A DNA stretch of 64,000 nucleotides from Rhodospirillales bacterium (GCA_028818855.1 JAPPMY010000259.1:29789-93788), one strand, 5' to 3'. Shown: positions 53,868 through 64,000, numbered from the stretch's first letter. Program-made: numbers and translations. Notes: a model not told the origin generated them from the sequence alone.

Positions 53868-54169
53868 AGGTGGCCCAAGTCCTTGCCGGCGACTGGCCGC
53901 GGAGGCGTCCGCGCGCGGTTCCGATGGTAGCACGGCGAGGTGCATACGCTTGCTGTCCACGCGGGTGCGCAGGCGGGTAAGGCGGTGCCCGGCCGGCGGC
54001 CGCGACCGGCCGATGTGTCGCCACTGTATTGGGTGCAGAGGCCGCAGTATCCACCTCTCCTGCAGTATGTTCTTCAATATATAGATAAGTACTTTCTAGG
54101 CATACCCCATATATTGAGGGGGTGATGCTATAATAGAGACGACGTGAGTTCGCTGGAGCACCTGCCGGA
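53868..54169. promoter_or_regulatory. Divergent AT-rich region between regulator and outer-membrane gene
   Basis: The 302-bp gap is AT-rich between about 54061 and 54140. An extended -10 promoter TGC-TATAAT at 54126-54134 faces the outer-membrane protein gene; no good -35 is seen, as is usual for extended -10 promoters. CCCC...GGGG flanking ATATATTGAG at 54105-54122 makes a small dyad next to it, a candidate operator. Confidence 0.6.
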
Positions 54170-56779
54170 ATGCGCCGCCGCCGGAAATCCGCTCCGATCC
54201 CGATAGCGCCGGCCACCCAGTACCACCGTCGGCTCATGCGTCGGGCGCACCCCCCGATGGGGCGCCCCATGCGCCGCTATCCCGCCCTCGTCGTCCTCAC
54301 GCTCGCGTTCCCGGCGCTTTTCTTTGCCCTCGTCGGGCCTGATCCCTACGCCCAAGAAGCCACGCCCTGGGATGGAAATCCCGCCAACGGGACGGTGGAG
54401 GTGTCGGCGCGCACCTTGACCCTCCAGCCCGGCGAAACCAAGACGTACCAACTGAGATTGACCGCGCAGCCCGTCAGGATGAACCGGGACGGGACCTACG
54501 TTGATTGTGATTCGAACACACCCGCGATTGACATCTGCCCCGATGATGATTGGTGGGTCAGGATTCGTGTCGACGGCGTGGTTCGCGATGCTGGCGAGTA
54601 CGAGGGCTTCAGCTGGATGCCCTCGGTAGGCTGGAAGTTCAATCGGAACAACTGGAACGTGTGGCGAACGGTCTACGTAACGCTCGACAAGGCCGCCACG
54701 TCTAGCAAGACGATTGCGATATCCCATGAAGTGTGGGCGAACGGCACCCATTGTCCCGTCCATGACGTGGGGTCTGTCGAGGTTAATGGCGGCAACGAAA
54801 ACGGCGACAACCTCAACAACGACGGAGAGGGCGACAACCTCAACAACGACGGCGACGGAAATGGCGGCGATAGCGGGGGCAACGGGGGTAACGGAAGCGG
54901 CAGCGGCGGCGGTGACGGGGCCAATGGCGGTAACGGGAACGGAGGCGGTAACGGCGGTAACGGAGGCAACGGAGGCGGCAACGGAGGCAACGGGGGTGAC
55001 GGAGGAGGTAACGGCGGCAACGGAGGTGACGGAGGCGGCAACGGGGGCGACGGCGGCAGCGGGGATGACGCCAGGGATGACGGAACCTCCCCGCCTCCCC
55101 CGGCGATCTCCATAGCGGATGCGATCGCCAACGAGGGCGAGACGGCGCTGTTCCCGGTAACGCTCAGCGCCGCGGGCAGCCAGCCGGTCACGGTGCGCTA
55201 CCGCACCAGGGACGGGACGGCGCTGGCGGGTTCGGATTTCGAGGCGGCCTCGGGCACGCTGACCTTCGCGCCGGGCACGCGGCAGCGGTTCGTCAGGGTG
55301 CGGACGATCGCGGACGACGTCGAAGAGCCGCGCGAGACCTTCGGCGTGACCCTGAGCCAGCCCACCGGTGCCACGCTGGCGGATGCGGCGGCGGTCGGCA
55401 CCATCGCGGCCGACATGGACGGGCGCATCGATCGCGTCACCTGGGACCTCCTGCCCGAGGTCGGCCGCGCGGCGGCGTTCACTCCCGTCAGGTGCCGCAT
55501 CGAGGAGGCGTTCTCGGCGGGCGGCGGCATCGTGCAGCCTTCCCCGCGCGCCTCCCTCTCTCTCGTGCCGGCCGCAGCCCCCTCGGGCGCGCCGGGCGAG
55601 CGGTCGCTGAGCCTCGAGCAGGTCCTCGACGGGGCGTCGTTCCTGCTGCCGCTGATGGGCGGCGGCCTCGGGGTGGCGCGTTTCGTGACCTGGGGCTGCG
55701 GGGACTTCCGTGAGCTGGCCGGCGAGACCGCAGGCGGGGGGCGCAACTGGAATGGCATCGTCTCCAACATGCAGATCGGCATCGACGCGCTCCTCGATTC
55801 GGAGACGCTGGCAGGCGTGGCCCTGTCCCGGACGGGAGGCTCGTTCGGCTACGGCGGCGAGGGCGAGACCGGTGGCGTCCTCGACCTGTCGCTGACCGGC
55901 GTGCATCCCTATTTCGGCGTCTCGCTCTCGTCCGGCCTGCGGGCCTGGGGAACCATCGGCTTCGCCAGCGGCGAACTCCGGTTGGGGGACAACCGCGCCC
56001 AGGAGTCGCTCTCGAACTCGGCGACTCTCCTGACCGGCACGCTCGGCCTCAACGGCCGGCTGCTCGTCACCGAGGAGGCGACCGTGTCCCTCAAGGGCGA
56101 GGCGGCGTTCGCCCGTCTCGATGCGTCGAGCGCCGAGGCCGCGTTCAGGTCCGCCCTGGCCAACCTGACGCGGGTGCGGTTCGCGGCGGAGGCCGATCGC
56201 AAGTTCCTGATTCCCGACGTGGGCCTGCTCACGCCCTGGGGCGAGGTGGGCCTGCGCCACGACGGCGGCGACGGAGAGGCCGGCACCGGCGTCGAGCTGG
56301 GCGGCGGCGTGCGCTACCGCAACATCGAGCAGGGCTGGAACGCGGAGGCCTACGGCCGCTGGCTCGCGGTGCGGAGCGACGCGCTGCCGGAGGAGCAGGG
56401 CTTCGGCCTGCGCTTCCGCTACGACCCCGAGAGCCTCGGCTTCGGCCCGTGGGTGAGCCTCACGCAGACCTGGGGCGAGGCGGCAAGCGCCCTGCCGGGG
56501 TTGTGGGAGGACGGCGTGAGCGACTTGGCCGCGTCGTCCGACCCGTCGCGGCGGCTAGAGCTGGCGTTGGGCTACGGCCTGTCCGCCTACGGCGGCCGTG
56601 CGGCGCTCTCGCCCTACGCCGCGATGAGCCTGGAGAGCGGGGACCGGCAGAGCTACCGCCTGGGCGTGCGGCTCGTGCTGGGCCCGTCGGCGCTTCTGAG
56701 CCTCGAGACCGAGCGCCGCGAGCGGCCGGAAGCGCCTGCCGACCACAGGATCATGCTGCGGGCCTACGCGCGGCAGTAG
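54170..56779 (+). CDS. Calx-beta and Gly/Asn-repeat outer-membrane (autotransporter-like) protein
   Basis: Up to 869 aa from ATG 54170 (GGAG 11 nt upstream, close to the promoter). An ATG at 54269 would give a shorter, more usual signal peptide (RRYPALVVLTLAFPALFFALV). Domains in order: an N-terminal beta domain with WWVRIRVDG; a Gly/Asn/Asp low-complexity spacer at about 206-300; a Calx-beta domain at about 310-413 (EGETALFPVTLS, ADDVEEPRETFGVTLS); and a C-terminal region of amphipathic beta strands ending RAYARQ, consistent with an autotransporter-type barrel. It is probably a surface adhesin or self-displayed protein. Function unknown. Confidence 0.8.
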   Translation: MRRRRKSAPIPIAPATQYHRRLMRRAHPPMGRPMRRYPALVVLTLAFPALFFALVGPDPYAQEATPWDGNPANGTVEVSARTLTLQPGETKTYQLRLTAQPVRMNRDGTYVDCDSNTPAIDICPDDDWWVRIRVDGVVRDAGEYEGFSWMPSVGWKFNRNNWNVWRTVYVTLDKAATSSKTIAISHEVWANGTHCPVHDVGSVEVNGGNENGDNLNNDGEGDNLNNDGDGNGGDSGGNGGNGSGSGGGDGANGGNGNGGGNGGNGGNGGGNGGNGGDGGGNGGNGGDGGGNGGDGGSGDDARDDGTSPPPPAISIADAIANEGETALFPVTLSAAGSQPVTVRYRTRDGTALAGSDFEAASGTLTFAPGTRQRFVRVRTIADDVEEPRETFGVTLSQPTGATLADAAAVGTIAADMDGRIDRVTWDLLPEVGRAAAFTPVRCRIEEAFSAGGGIVQPSPRASLSLVPAAAPSGAPGERSLSLEQVLDGASFLLPLMGGGLGVARFVTWGCGDFRELAGETAGGGRNWNGIVSNMQIGIDALLDSETLAGVALSRTGGSFGYGGEGETGGVLDLSLTGVHPYFGVSLSSGLRAWGTIGFASGELRLGDNRAQESLSNSATLLTGTLGLNGRLLVTEEATVSLKGEAAFARLDASSAEAAFRSALANLTRVRFAAEADRKFLIPDVGLLTPWGEVGLRHDGGDGEAGTGVELGGGVRYRNIEQGWNAEAYGRWLAVRSDALPEEQGFGLRFRYDPESLGFGPWVSLTQTWGEAASALPGLWEDGVSDLAASSDPSRRLELALGYGLSAYGGRAALSPYAAMSLESGDRQSYRLGVRLVLGPSALLSLETERRERPEAPADHRIMLRAYARQ
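54790..55070 (+). repeat. Gly/Asn/Asp-coding low-complexity repeat
   Basis: A run of degenerate 9-bp and shorter units (GGNGGNAAC, GGCGACGGA and similar) encodes GGNGGNGG/GDGG blocks within the outer-membrane protein. An earlier duplicated stretch NGDNLNNDGEGDNLNNDGDG is also seen at its start. Such tracts act as flexible stalks and are prone to slipped-strand length change, all in multiples of three here. Confidence 0.85.
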
Positions 56780-56797
56780 CGCGCGTCCTGCGGCATT

Positions 56798-57547
56798 GTG
56801 CGATCCGCGCGCTCGTTCTTCATGCAGAACGGCGTGACGCGCTGGCGCGACGAGCACGGGTTCCAGCGGAGCGACATGCGCATCGGCTTCGTGCACCGCT
56901 ATGCGCTGCATGAGGAGCCGGGCGACGGGGTCCTCGGCACCTCGATGTTCGTTCAGGAGAATCTCGAGCGCGGCCACACGCGGGTCGTGTCGGGTCTCGA
57001 GTACCTGGATCGCTGGGGCCAGGGCTCGCTCAGCTACTACATGCCGGTGACGGCGTGGCGGCCCGGCCGCCACGGCTACGAGGAGCGCGCGCTCGAAGGC
57101 GTGGAGCTGGGCTACGGCATGGACCTGACGAGCACGATCAGCTTCAGCGCGGGCGCGGGCCGGTGGCAGAGCAGGGACGGCGCGGGCGCATGGGTCGACC
57201 AGGGCCGCCTCGACATCGGCTGGCAGCCGCATCCGTGGTTCGAGCTTCGGGGCGGCTGGGACGGCATCGGCACCGGCGACGATTCCATGGCGGTGCACGC
57301 CTCGGTGACGGTGCCGCTCGGCGGCGGCGACTGGTCCGGCTTGCGCTGGGAGGGCCTCGGCCGCCGCGATCCGTCGACCCGCGAGTCCAGTGGCGGGACC
57401 ATCTGGCGCTCGGCGGATCATGTGGGCGAGATAACGGTCGCTGAACGAGAGACACAGGCCGCCGGCGACGATACGGACGAGGAGACCGCCACCACGAAGA
57501 TGATCACCAAGTCCGCGTCCTACGGTGTAGATCCTAACGGCGAGTGA
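56798..57547 (+). CDS. Inverse-autotransporter-type beta-barrel, lacking signal and N-terminus
   Basis: A 249-codon frame from GTG 56798 (first ATG at 56822). The sequence from RSFFMQNGVTRWRDEHGF through GFVHRYALHE, GLEYLDRWGQGSLSYYMPV and GYEERALEGVELGYGM follows the alternating-strand pattern of intimin/invasin-type inverse autotransporter barrels. There is no signal peptide, LysM or periplasmic segment, and no passenger follows; the C-terminus is short and acidic. It starts 18 bp after the preceding barrel gene. It is probably a remnant of a longer gene, though the frame is intact; it could be exported only if joined upstream. Confidence 0.65.
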   Translation: MRSARSFFMQNGVTRWRDEHGFQRSDMRIGFVHRYALHEEPGDGVLGTSMFVQENLERGHTRVVSGLEYLDRWGQGSLSYYMPVTAWRPGRHGYEERALEGVELGYGMDLTSTISFSAGAGRWQSRDGAGAWVDQGRLDIGWQPHPWFELRGGWDGIGTGDDSMAVHASVTVPLGGGDWSGLRWEGLGRRDPSTRESSGGTIWRSADHVGEITVAERETQAAGDDTDEETATTKMITKSASYGVDPNGE

Positions 57548-57984
57548 AGAGCATGAAACGGATTCTGAGTGCCGCCTGTGCAGGCGCCCTTCTGGCTCTC
57601 GTCGCGGGTTGTGGCGGCGGGGGTTTGTTCGGTTCCTACGGCGCGATAGCGGTCAGCCTGGATTGCCCCGGATACTCGGCAGGCTTGGCGGCGGGCGCAT
57701 CGAGCGAGTCATCGGCTCACGCTGCCGCCCTGAACCAGTGCAGGAGCGCGGGCGGAACCGAATGCTCGGTTCTCGGGGAATTCGGCAGCGCATACTCGAA
57801 CGTCGGCAATTGTGGCGCGCTCGCTTACGGCGATGGCGGAGGGCGCTGTTACATCACTCCAGGAGAGGGGAATTCGAAATCCGGAGCGGAGGCGGACGCG
57901 CTGTCCCGTTGCCGGAGTCAGAATACCAGTTGCCAACTGGCGACCACCACTGGCGGTTTGCGGTTCGCGGCGTGCTCGAATTGA
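57544..57984 (+). CDS. DUF4189 lipoprotein
   Basis: A 146-aa lipoprotein precursor. The GTG at 57544 overlaps the previous stop (GTGA); ATG 57553 is also possible. Hydrophobic core ACAGALLALVAGC gives a lipobox with Cys23 (from GTG). The mature part is a DUF4189-like domain with four to six conserved Cys (QCRSAGGTECSVL, NCGALAYG, SRCRSQNTSCQLA, AACSN). Function unknown; likely periplasmic or outer-membrane anchored. Translational overlap couples it to the barrel fragment. Confidence 0.8.
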   Translation: MKSMKRILSAACAGALLALVAGCGGGGLFGSYGAIAVSLDCPGYSAGLAAGASSESSAHAAALNQCRSAGGTECSVLGEFGSAYSNVGNCGALAYGDGGGRCYITPGEGNSKSGAEADALSRCRSQNTSCQLATTTGGLRFAACSN

Positions 57985-58218
57985 TGTTCTTCGACCGCCA
58001 GATACGCCGGGAGGGTGCAAGAGGATAAGTGGGCCGGCGTTCGACCGGCAACGCGTGGCGCTGAATTCCGGTTGTCGAGGCTCGCTGGGGGGCAGGCAGG
58101 CACATCGTCGAGAGCGGCGAGCCTTGTCCGGTCGAATGCGCCCGGCGGTTAGCTCGGTTGGAAGGCAGGTCAAGCCACGTGCGCACGCCGTGGATGCTGC
58201 ATGCGACCGTCCCGCCCT

Positions 58219-58683
58219 CTACGCCGGGCCGTCGCGTGAGGGGACCTGGGCCAGGGCGCGGCCGGAGAGCACCGTGCGCGCGCCCACCCTGCACGTGGTC
58301 TCGAACTCGGCGCGGCGGCGCTCCGGGATCAGGCGGTCCACCACGGCCCGCGCCACCACCTCGTCGCCGGGCCTCACCGGCGCGGTGAAGCGGAGCGACT
58401 GCGAGAGGTAGATGCACCCCGGCCCCGGCAGCCGGGTGCCGATCACAGTCGAGATCAATGCTGCGGTGCACATGCCGTGCACGATCCGCCCGCCGAAGCG
58501 CGAGCGTTCGGCAAAGTCGTCGTCGAAGTGGAGCGGGTTGTCGTCGCCGGTGAGGTCGGCGAAGAGCCGCATCTCCTCGTCGTTGATGACGCGGCTGAAT
58601 TCGGCGCTCATGCCGATCGCCAGATCCTCGAAAAAGTAGCCGGGCCGGGCATCGTCCGGGGTCGCGACGGCCGCCTGCTCCAT
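58219..58683 (-). CDS. MaoC-like (R)-specific enoyl-CoA hydratase
   Basis: A 154-aa hotdog protein; AAGGAGGG before ATG 58683. The hydratase-2 motif is conserved: FADLTGDDNPLHFDDDFAERSRFGGRIVHGM, with catalytic Asp and His in that segment, then SLRFTAPVRPGDEV. It hydrates 2-enoyl-CoA or dehydrates 3-hydroxyacyl-CoA. It is divergent from the amidase at 58893. The acyl-CoA synthetase at 60965 fits the same fatty-acyl theme. Confidence 0.93.
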   Translation of the reverse strand: MEQAAVATPDDARPGYFFEDLAIGMSAEFSRVINDEEMRLFADLTGDDNPLHFDDDFAERSRFGGRIVHGMCTAALISTVIGTRLPGPGCIYLSQSLRFTAPVRPGDEVVARAVVDRLIPERRRAEFETTCRVGARTVLSGRALAQVPSRDGPA

Positions 58684-58892
58684 GATGGAATTCCCTCCTT
58701 CGGCGTTGCGGAACGCCAGATTGTGCAGCGCAGCATGCCCGCTGTAAAGCATGCGCCCGCGCGCCTGCGCCGCCGCCCGCCGCGCACCGCCGCAGCCGCC
58801 CTGTTCGCCCGGGCAGGTGCACGGTATATGTGACGCTTCGGCCGGGGCGGCGGCGCGAGCCGTCGGCACGAGAGCAAGCGGGAGGAGAACCG

Positions 58893-60428
58893 ATGGCCAA
58901 GTTTCCGACGGTGCGCACACCGACGATCGAAGAGATCCTTGATATCGCCGAAGGCTACGGCATGACGATCACCGTCGAGGACGCGGAGTCCTATCGCGGG
59001 ATCATGGCGGGCACGATCGCGTCCTATCACCGGCTCGACGATCTCGACGAGCCCAAGCTTCCGGTGAAGTATCCGCGCAGCCCCGGCTACCGGCCGCCGC
59101 CGGAGGAGAACCCGTATCACGCCTGGTACTGGAAGTCCGAGGTCAAGGGCAGGAGCGGCGGGCCGCTCAAGGGCAAGCGCATCGCGCTGAAGGACAACAT
59201 CTGCCTGGCCGGCGTGCCGATGATGAACGGTGCCACCGTGCTCGAGGGCTACGTGCCCGATATCGACGCGACCGTGGTGACCCGCATTCTCGATGCCGGC
59301 GGCACCATCGTCGGCAAGGCCGCCAACACCTACCTCTGCTTCGACGGCGGCAGCGCCACCACCGCCACCGGCATGGTCGATAACCCGCACAAGCCGGGCT
59401 ACACCTGCGGCGGCTCGTCTGCCGGCAGCGGCGTGCTGGTGCTCACCGGCGAGGCGGACATGGCGCTCGGCGGCGACCAGGGTGGCTCGATCCGCATGCC
59501 CGCCTGCTGGTCCGGCATCTACGGGCACAAGCCCACGCACGGGCTGGTCCCCTACACCGGGATCTTCCCCATCGAGCAGACCCTCGACCACACCGGCCCG
59601 ATGGCCCGCTCGGTGGCCGACGTGGCGTCCCTGCTCCAGGTCATCGCAGGCCCCGACGGCCACGACCCGCGCCAGATCGGCACCCGGACCCAGCGCTACG
59701 TCAACGCGCTCGACAAGGGCGCGGACGGCATGAAGATCGGCGTCGTCAGCGAGGGCTTCGGCCATCCCGAGAGCGAGGACGCCGTCGACGACACGGTGAG
59801 GGCCGCGGTCCGGCGCTTTGCGGAGTGCGGCGCCACGGTCGACGAAGTCTCCATCCCCATGCACCGCGACGGGCCGCACATCTGGAACGGCATCGCCGTC
59901 GAGGGCGCGACCGCGCTCATGCTCAAGGGCAACGGCCTCGGCACCAACTGGGAGGGCTACTACACCACCACGCTGCTCGACGCCTACGCGCGCGGCTGGC
60001 GCTCGCGGCCGGACGACCTCTCGGAGACGGTGAAAACGGTGATGATGCTGGGCGATTACATGCACCGCAACTACCACGGCCGCTACTACGCCAAGGCGCA
60101 GAACCTGAGCCGACGCTTGCGCGATACCTACGACGCGGCGCTGGAGGAGTACGACGTGCTCGCGATGCCGACGCTGCCGATGCTGGCGACCAAGCTGCCG
60201 GAGCCCGATTGCTCGCGCGAGGAGTATGTCGACGTCGCGCTCAACATGCTGGCCAACACCTGCCCGTTCGATGCCACGGGCCATCCGGCCATGACCGTGC
60301 CCTGCGGCAAGGAGGACGATTCGCCCGTCGGCCTGATGCTGATCGGCAAACGCTACGACGACGCCACCGTAATCCAGGCCGGCGCCGCCTTCGAGAGCCT
60401 CGGCCACTACACGGTAACGACCATGTAG
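58893..60428 (+). CDS. Amidase-signature family amidase (third), nitrile-pathway-amidase-like
   Basis: A 511-aa AS enzyme with an N-terminal helical domain (about residues 1-85), as in Rhodococcus-type amidases of 500-520 aa. Lys in IALKDNICLAG near residue 97, cis-Ser in TCGGSSAGSG near residue 172, and nucleophile Ser in GGDQGGSIRMP near residue 196. GGGAGGAG precedes ATG 58893. No nitrile hydratase subunits are adjacent. The substrate is an aliphatic or aromatic amide. Confidence 0.93.
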   Translation: MAKFPTVRTPTIEEILDIAEGYGMTITVEDAESYRGIMAGTIASYHRLDDLDEPKLPVKYPRSPGYRPPPEENPYHAWYWKSEVKGRSGGPLKGKRIALKDNICLAGVPMMNGATVLEGYVPDIDATVVTRILDAGGTIVGKAANTYLCFDGGSATTATGMVDNPHKPGYTCGGSSAGSGVLVLTGEADMALGGDQGGSIRMPACWSGIYGHKPTHGLVPYTGIFPIEQTLDHTGPMARSVADVASLLQVIAGPDGHDPRQIGTRTQRYVNALDKGADGMKIGVVSEGFGHPESEDAVDDTVRAAVRRFAECGATVDEVSIPMHRDGPHIWNGIAVEGATALMLKGNGLGTNWEGYYTTTLLDAYARGWRSRPDDLSETVKTVMMLGDYMHRNYHGRYYAKAQNLSRRLRDTYDAALEEYDVLAMPTLPMLATKLPEPDCSREEYVDVALNMLANTCPFDATGHPAMTVPCGKEDDSPVGLMLIGKRYDDATVIQAGAAFESLGHYTVTTM

Positions 60429-60463
60429 CGCGCGAGGGCGCATCGGCCCCGCCGGCCCGCTCT

Positions 60464-60492
60464 CCCTCTCCTCCCCGCCGGGGAGGAGAGGG
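60464..60492. terminator. 13-bp GC-rich hairpin between convergent genes
   Basis: CCCTCTCCTCCCC at 60464-60476 pairs exactly with GGGGAGGAGAGGG at 60480-60492 around a GCC loop. It lies 36 bp after the amidase stop and before the RidA stop, so it may end both transcripts. No T-tract is present, so it is intrinsic-like rather than canonical. Confidence 0.6.
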
Positions 60493-60521
60493 CCGGGGTG
60501 AGGTGGGGCAGGCCGGAGGCC

Positions 60522-60926
60522 TCAGCCGATGACGGCGGTGGCCTCCACCTCGCAGAGGACATCGGGCGAATAGAGGGCCTGCACGCCCATGAGCGTCATG
60601 GAGGGCGGCATCAGGCCCTCGAAGAGCTTCTTGTTGGCGGCGTTCACGATCTCGCCTTCTGCCGGCCGGTAGTTCGCGACGTAGGTGTTGAGGCGGACGA
60701 TGTCGGCCACCGTCCCGCCGGCTTCGGCGAGCACGCGGCGGATGTTCTCGTGCGCCTGGGCCAACTGGGCCGCGAGGTCCGGCCCCACCGACTCGCTGTT
60801 CGCGTTCCAGCCGACCTGGCCCGAGAGGTAGATTGTCTTCCCCCCCTCGGCCGCCACGGCGTGGCTCAGCCCGTAGGTGAGATAGTCCGGCACGTTGTCG
60901 GGGTTGATGTGCGTGAGCTTGGCCAT
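60522..60926 (-). CDS. RidA/YjgF-family protein
   Basis: A 134-aa protein; GGAGGAGA before ATG 60926. RidA features: [14 protein letters not shown], then [28 protein letters not shown], and the late [10 protein letters not shown] with catalytic Glu. RidA hydrolyses reactive enamine/imine intermediates; the Arg of RidA's substrate site is not clearly retained, so a subfamily with other activity is possible. It lies 38 bp downstream of an acyl-CoA synthetase on the same strand. Confidence 0.93.
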   Translation of the reverse strand: MAKLTHINPDNVPDYLTYGLSHAVAAEGGKTIYLSGQVGWNANSESVGPDLAAQLAQAHENIRRVLAEAGGTVADIVRLNTYVANYRPAEGEIVNAANKKLFEGLMPPSMTLMGVQALYSPDVLCEVEATAVIG

Positions 60927-60964
60927 GGGATTCTCCTCCGGTGGGGGCTGCTCGTGCGCTGGCG

Positions 60965-62659
<1,695 letters not shown>

Positions 62660-62720
62660 CGTCCGTCCTCGCCCTGCGCGGTCGTCATATCCATCTGCCG
62701 ACGCTGGCGCGAGGTGCCGG

Positions 62721-62793
<73 letters not shown>

Positions 62794-62870
62794 GTCCGCC
62801 GGCATAGGCGCCTGTGTATAGGGCACCGCGCCGGGCCTGTCCATGCGTTGCCCGCGCCTCCGGGCGCGCA

Positions 62871-63836
62871 TCACAGGCTGAGGTATTGCACGGCGGTGAA
62901 GGCGGTGTAGCCCAGCAGCAGGAGCACGCCGAAGGGCCGCCCCAGCCGCACGCCGGCGAGCGCCACGGCGATCACCAGCACGGTGATCCCCGCCAGCAGC
63001 CAGATGTCGAGGTGCAGGATTTCGTCCGGCACCGGCAGCGGCGTCACCACCGTGACGACGCCGAGGATCGCCAGGATGTTGAACACGCTGGAGCCCAGCA
63101 CGTTGCCGAGCGCCACGTCCGCGTGCTTGCGATAGGCCGCCACCACCGTGGTCGCAAGCTCCGGCAGCGAGGTGCCGACGGCGACGACCGTGATCCCGAT
63201 CACCGTCTCGGTGATGCCGAGGCCGCGCGCGATGATCGTCGCGGCGCCCACCATGAGATGCGCGCCGATGCTGACGCCGGCGAGCCCGGCGAGCGCGAGC
63301 AGCCCGGCGAGCCAGATGGACTTCGGCAGGTGCTGGCGTTCCTCGGCCTCGTGCCGATGGCGCACGTCCGCCTCCCCTACCAGCCGGCGTTCGCGCCAGT
63401 AGGAGACGCACGTGAGGAGCCCGAGCAGGATCAGCATGAGCGCGCCCTGCCAGGCGACGAGCGTGCCCAGATAGACGAACACCGTGAGCAGCGCGGTGGC
63501 CCCGATCAGCGCCACGCCGTCCCGCATCACCGCCCGCCGGGGGACCATCACCGGCGCTATCACGATGGCGAGGCCGAAGATGAGCATGAGGTTGGCGACG
63601 TTGCTGCCGATCACGTTGCCGAAGGCGATGCCGGTCGAGCCCCTGAGCGCTGCCTGCAGGGTGACCACCAGCTCCGGCATCGAGGTGCCGAAGGCGACCA
63701 CGGTGGCGCCGATCAGCAGCGGCGAGACGTTGAGCCGCTGGGCGAGCGAGACGGCGCCCCGCACCAGCCCTTCGCCGCCCAGGAAGAGCAGGACGAAACC
63801 GCCGATGAGCTGAAGATGGGTGAGCGGTTCGAGCAT
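62871..63836 (-). CDS. CaCA-family calcium/sodium (cation) antiporter
   Basis: A 321-aa membrane protein with two inverted alpha repeats: VAFGTSMPELVV...FGNVIGSNVANL and VAVGTSLPELATT...LGNVLGSSVFNIL, the ion-site motifs of YrbG-type exchangers. A basic loop with RHRHEAEERQH separates the halves. It exchanges Ca2+ (or K+) for Na+ or H+. Its stop is 77 bp from the tRNA 5' end. Confidence 0.94.
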   Translation of the reverse strand: MLEPLTHLQLIGGFVLLFLGGEGLVRGAVSLAQRLNVSPLLIGATVVAFGTSMPELVVTLQAALRGSTGIAFGNVIGSNVANLMLIFGLAIVIAPVMVPRRAVMRDGVALIGATALLTVFVYLGTLVAWQGALMLILLGLLTCVSYWRERRLVGEADVRHRHEAEERQHLPKSIWLAGLLALAGLAGVSIGAHLMVGAATIIARGLGITETVIGITVVAVGTSLPELATTVVAAYRKHADVALGNVLGSSVFNILAILGVVTVVTPLPVPDEILHLDIWLLAGITVLVIAVALAGVRLGRPFGVLLLLGYTAFTAVQYLSL

Positions 63837-63854
63837 GCGCGCCTGCGGCCCCGG

Positions 63855-64000
63855 TCAGCCCCGCTCGACGGCGAAGCGGCCGTGCGGCCGGGCCGGATCG
63901 GCGGCGAGCGTGACGGGGATGCCCAGCCAGCGCTCCAGCACGCCCGCGCCGGGGGCCGCGAGCGCCTCCAGCAGCGCCGGGGCCGCGCGCAGCGTGAGCG
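63855..64000 (-). CDS. C-terminal fragment, possibly RNase E/G-like
   Basis: Only the last 47 codons are in the window, running off the right edge. The residues (APALLEALAAPGAGVLERW, then LGIPVTLAADPARPHGRF and a short end) resemble the C-terminal tail of alphaproteobacterial RNase E/G-like proteins, but this is too short to be sure. It is upstream of the antiporter on the same strand with an 18-bp gap. Confidence 0.4.
   Translation of the reverse strand, partial: LTLRAAPALLEALAAPGAGVLERWLGIPVTLAADPARPHGRFAVERG

Noticed and set aside
54128..56260. Minus-strand frame rich in Val/Thr/Ala opposite the Gly/Asn repeat.
   Set aside because: It is a translation shadow of the repeat, without a start or domain.

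Overview
This window is GC-rich, densely coded DNA that looks like a chromosome of an alphaproteobacterium. Isocitrate lyase and malate synthase sit divergently from an XRE-type short-chain acyl-CoA regulator, an arrangement common in Rhodospirillales and Rhodobacterales. There is one tRNA gene (Phe, GAA) and no transposase, integrase, phage gene or CRISPR array. Lineage placement is inference.

1-15 kb is an aromatic-catabolism and import region. A truncated Rieske oxygenase alpha subunit, a SnoaL-like protein, a DUF1989 protein and a luciferase-like monooxygenase precede a type-5 (peptide/opine-type) ABC importer. Its permease and ATPase genes run leftward. Its periplasmic binding protein runs rightward, at the head of a co-directional run: a second Rieske alpha subunit, an unrecognised 113-aa protein, a Rieske ferredoxin, a plant-type 2Fe-2S ferredoxin, a catechol 2,3-dioxygenase, an alpha/beta hydrolase, two glutathione transferases and a YbaK deacylase. 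Read together, these import, hydroxylate and meta-cleave an aromatic compound.

15-35 kb carries amine, amino-acid and C1 metabolism: a PaiB-like protein, a cytochrome c, a PLP lyase, an M14 carboxypeptidase, an MFS and a chromate transporter, an isochorismatase-family hydrolase coupled to a sarcosine/dimethylglycine dehydrogenase-like protein, a GMC oxidoreductase, a MetE-like methyltransferase, an N-acyl-D-amino-acid deacylase, and the glyoxylate shunt (aceB, aceA) with its regulator. 34-50 kb adds a formamidase, a third Rieske oxygenase, a YbdK-type ligase, a pyrimidine-dimer glycosylase, two amidases, parE, an epimerase, a homocysteine methyltransferase, an SDR, a thioesterase, a second SnoaL-like protein, exonuclease III and a YheT-like hydrolase.

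50-53 kb is a metal-handling block: DUF1007, a NicO-family transporter and a zinc-binding protein (znuA) with a Zur-like palindrome upstream. 53-58 kb holds a GntR regulator, a Calx-beta/Gly-Asn-repeat outer-membrane protein, a headless inverse-autotransporter barrel and a DUF4189 lipoprotein. 58-64 kb holds a MaoC hydratase, a third amidase, RidA, an acyl-CoA synthetase, tRNA-Phe, a CaCA antiporter and the C-terminus of a possible RNase E/G-like protein.

The overall theme is a heterotroph scavenging aromatics, amides and methylated amines, with carbon entering through acyl-CoA and the glyoxylate shunt. The least explained items are the 113-aa protein inside the oxygenase operon, the zinc-binding-protein/NicO/DUF1007 block without visible ZnuB or ZnuC, a decamer array with 30-bp higher-order structure, and the headless inverse-autotransporter barrel.
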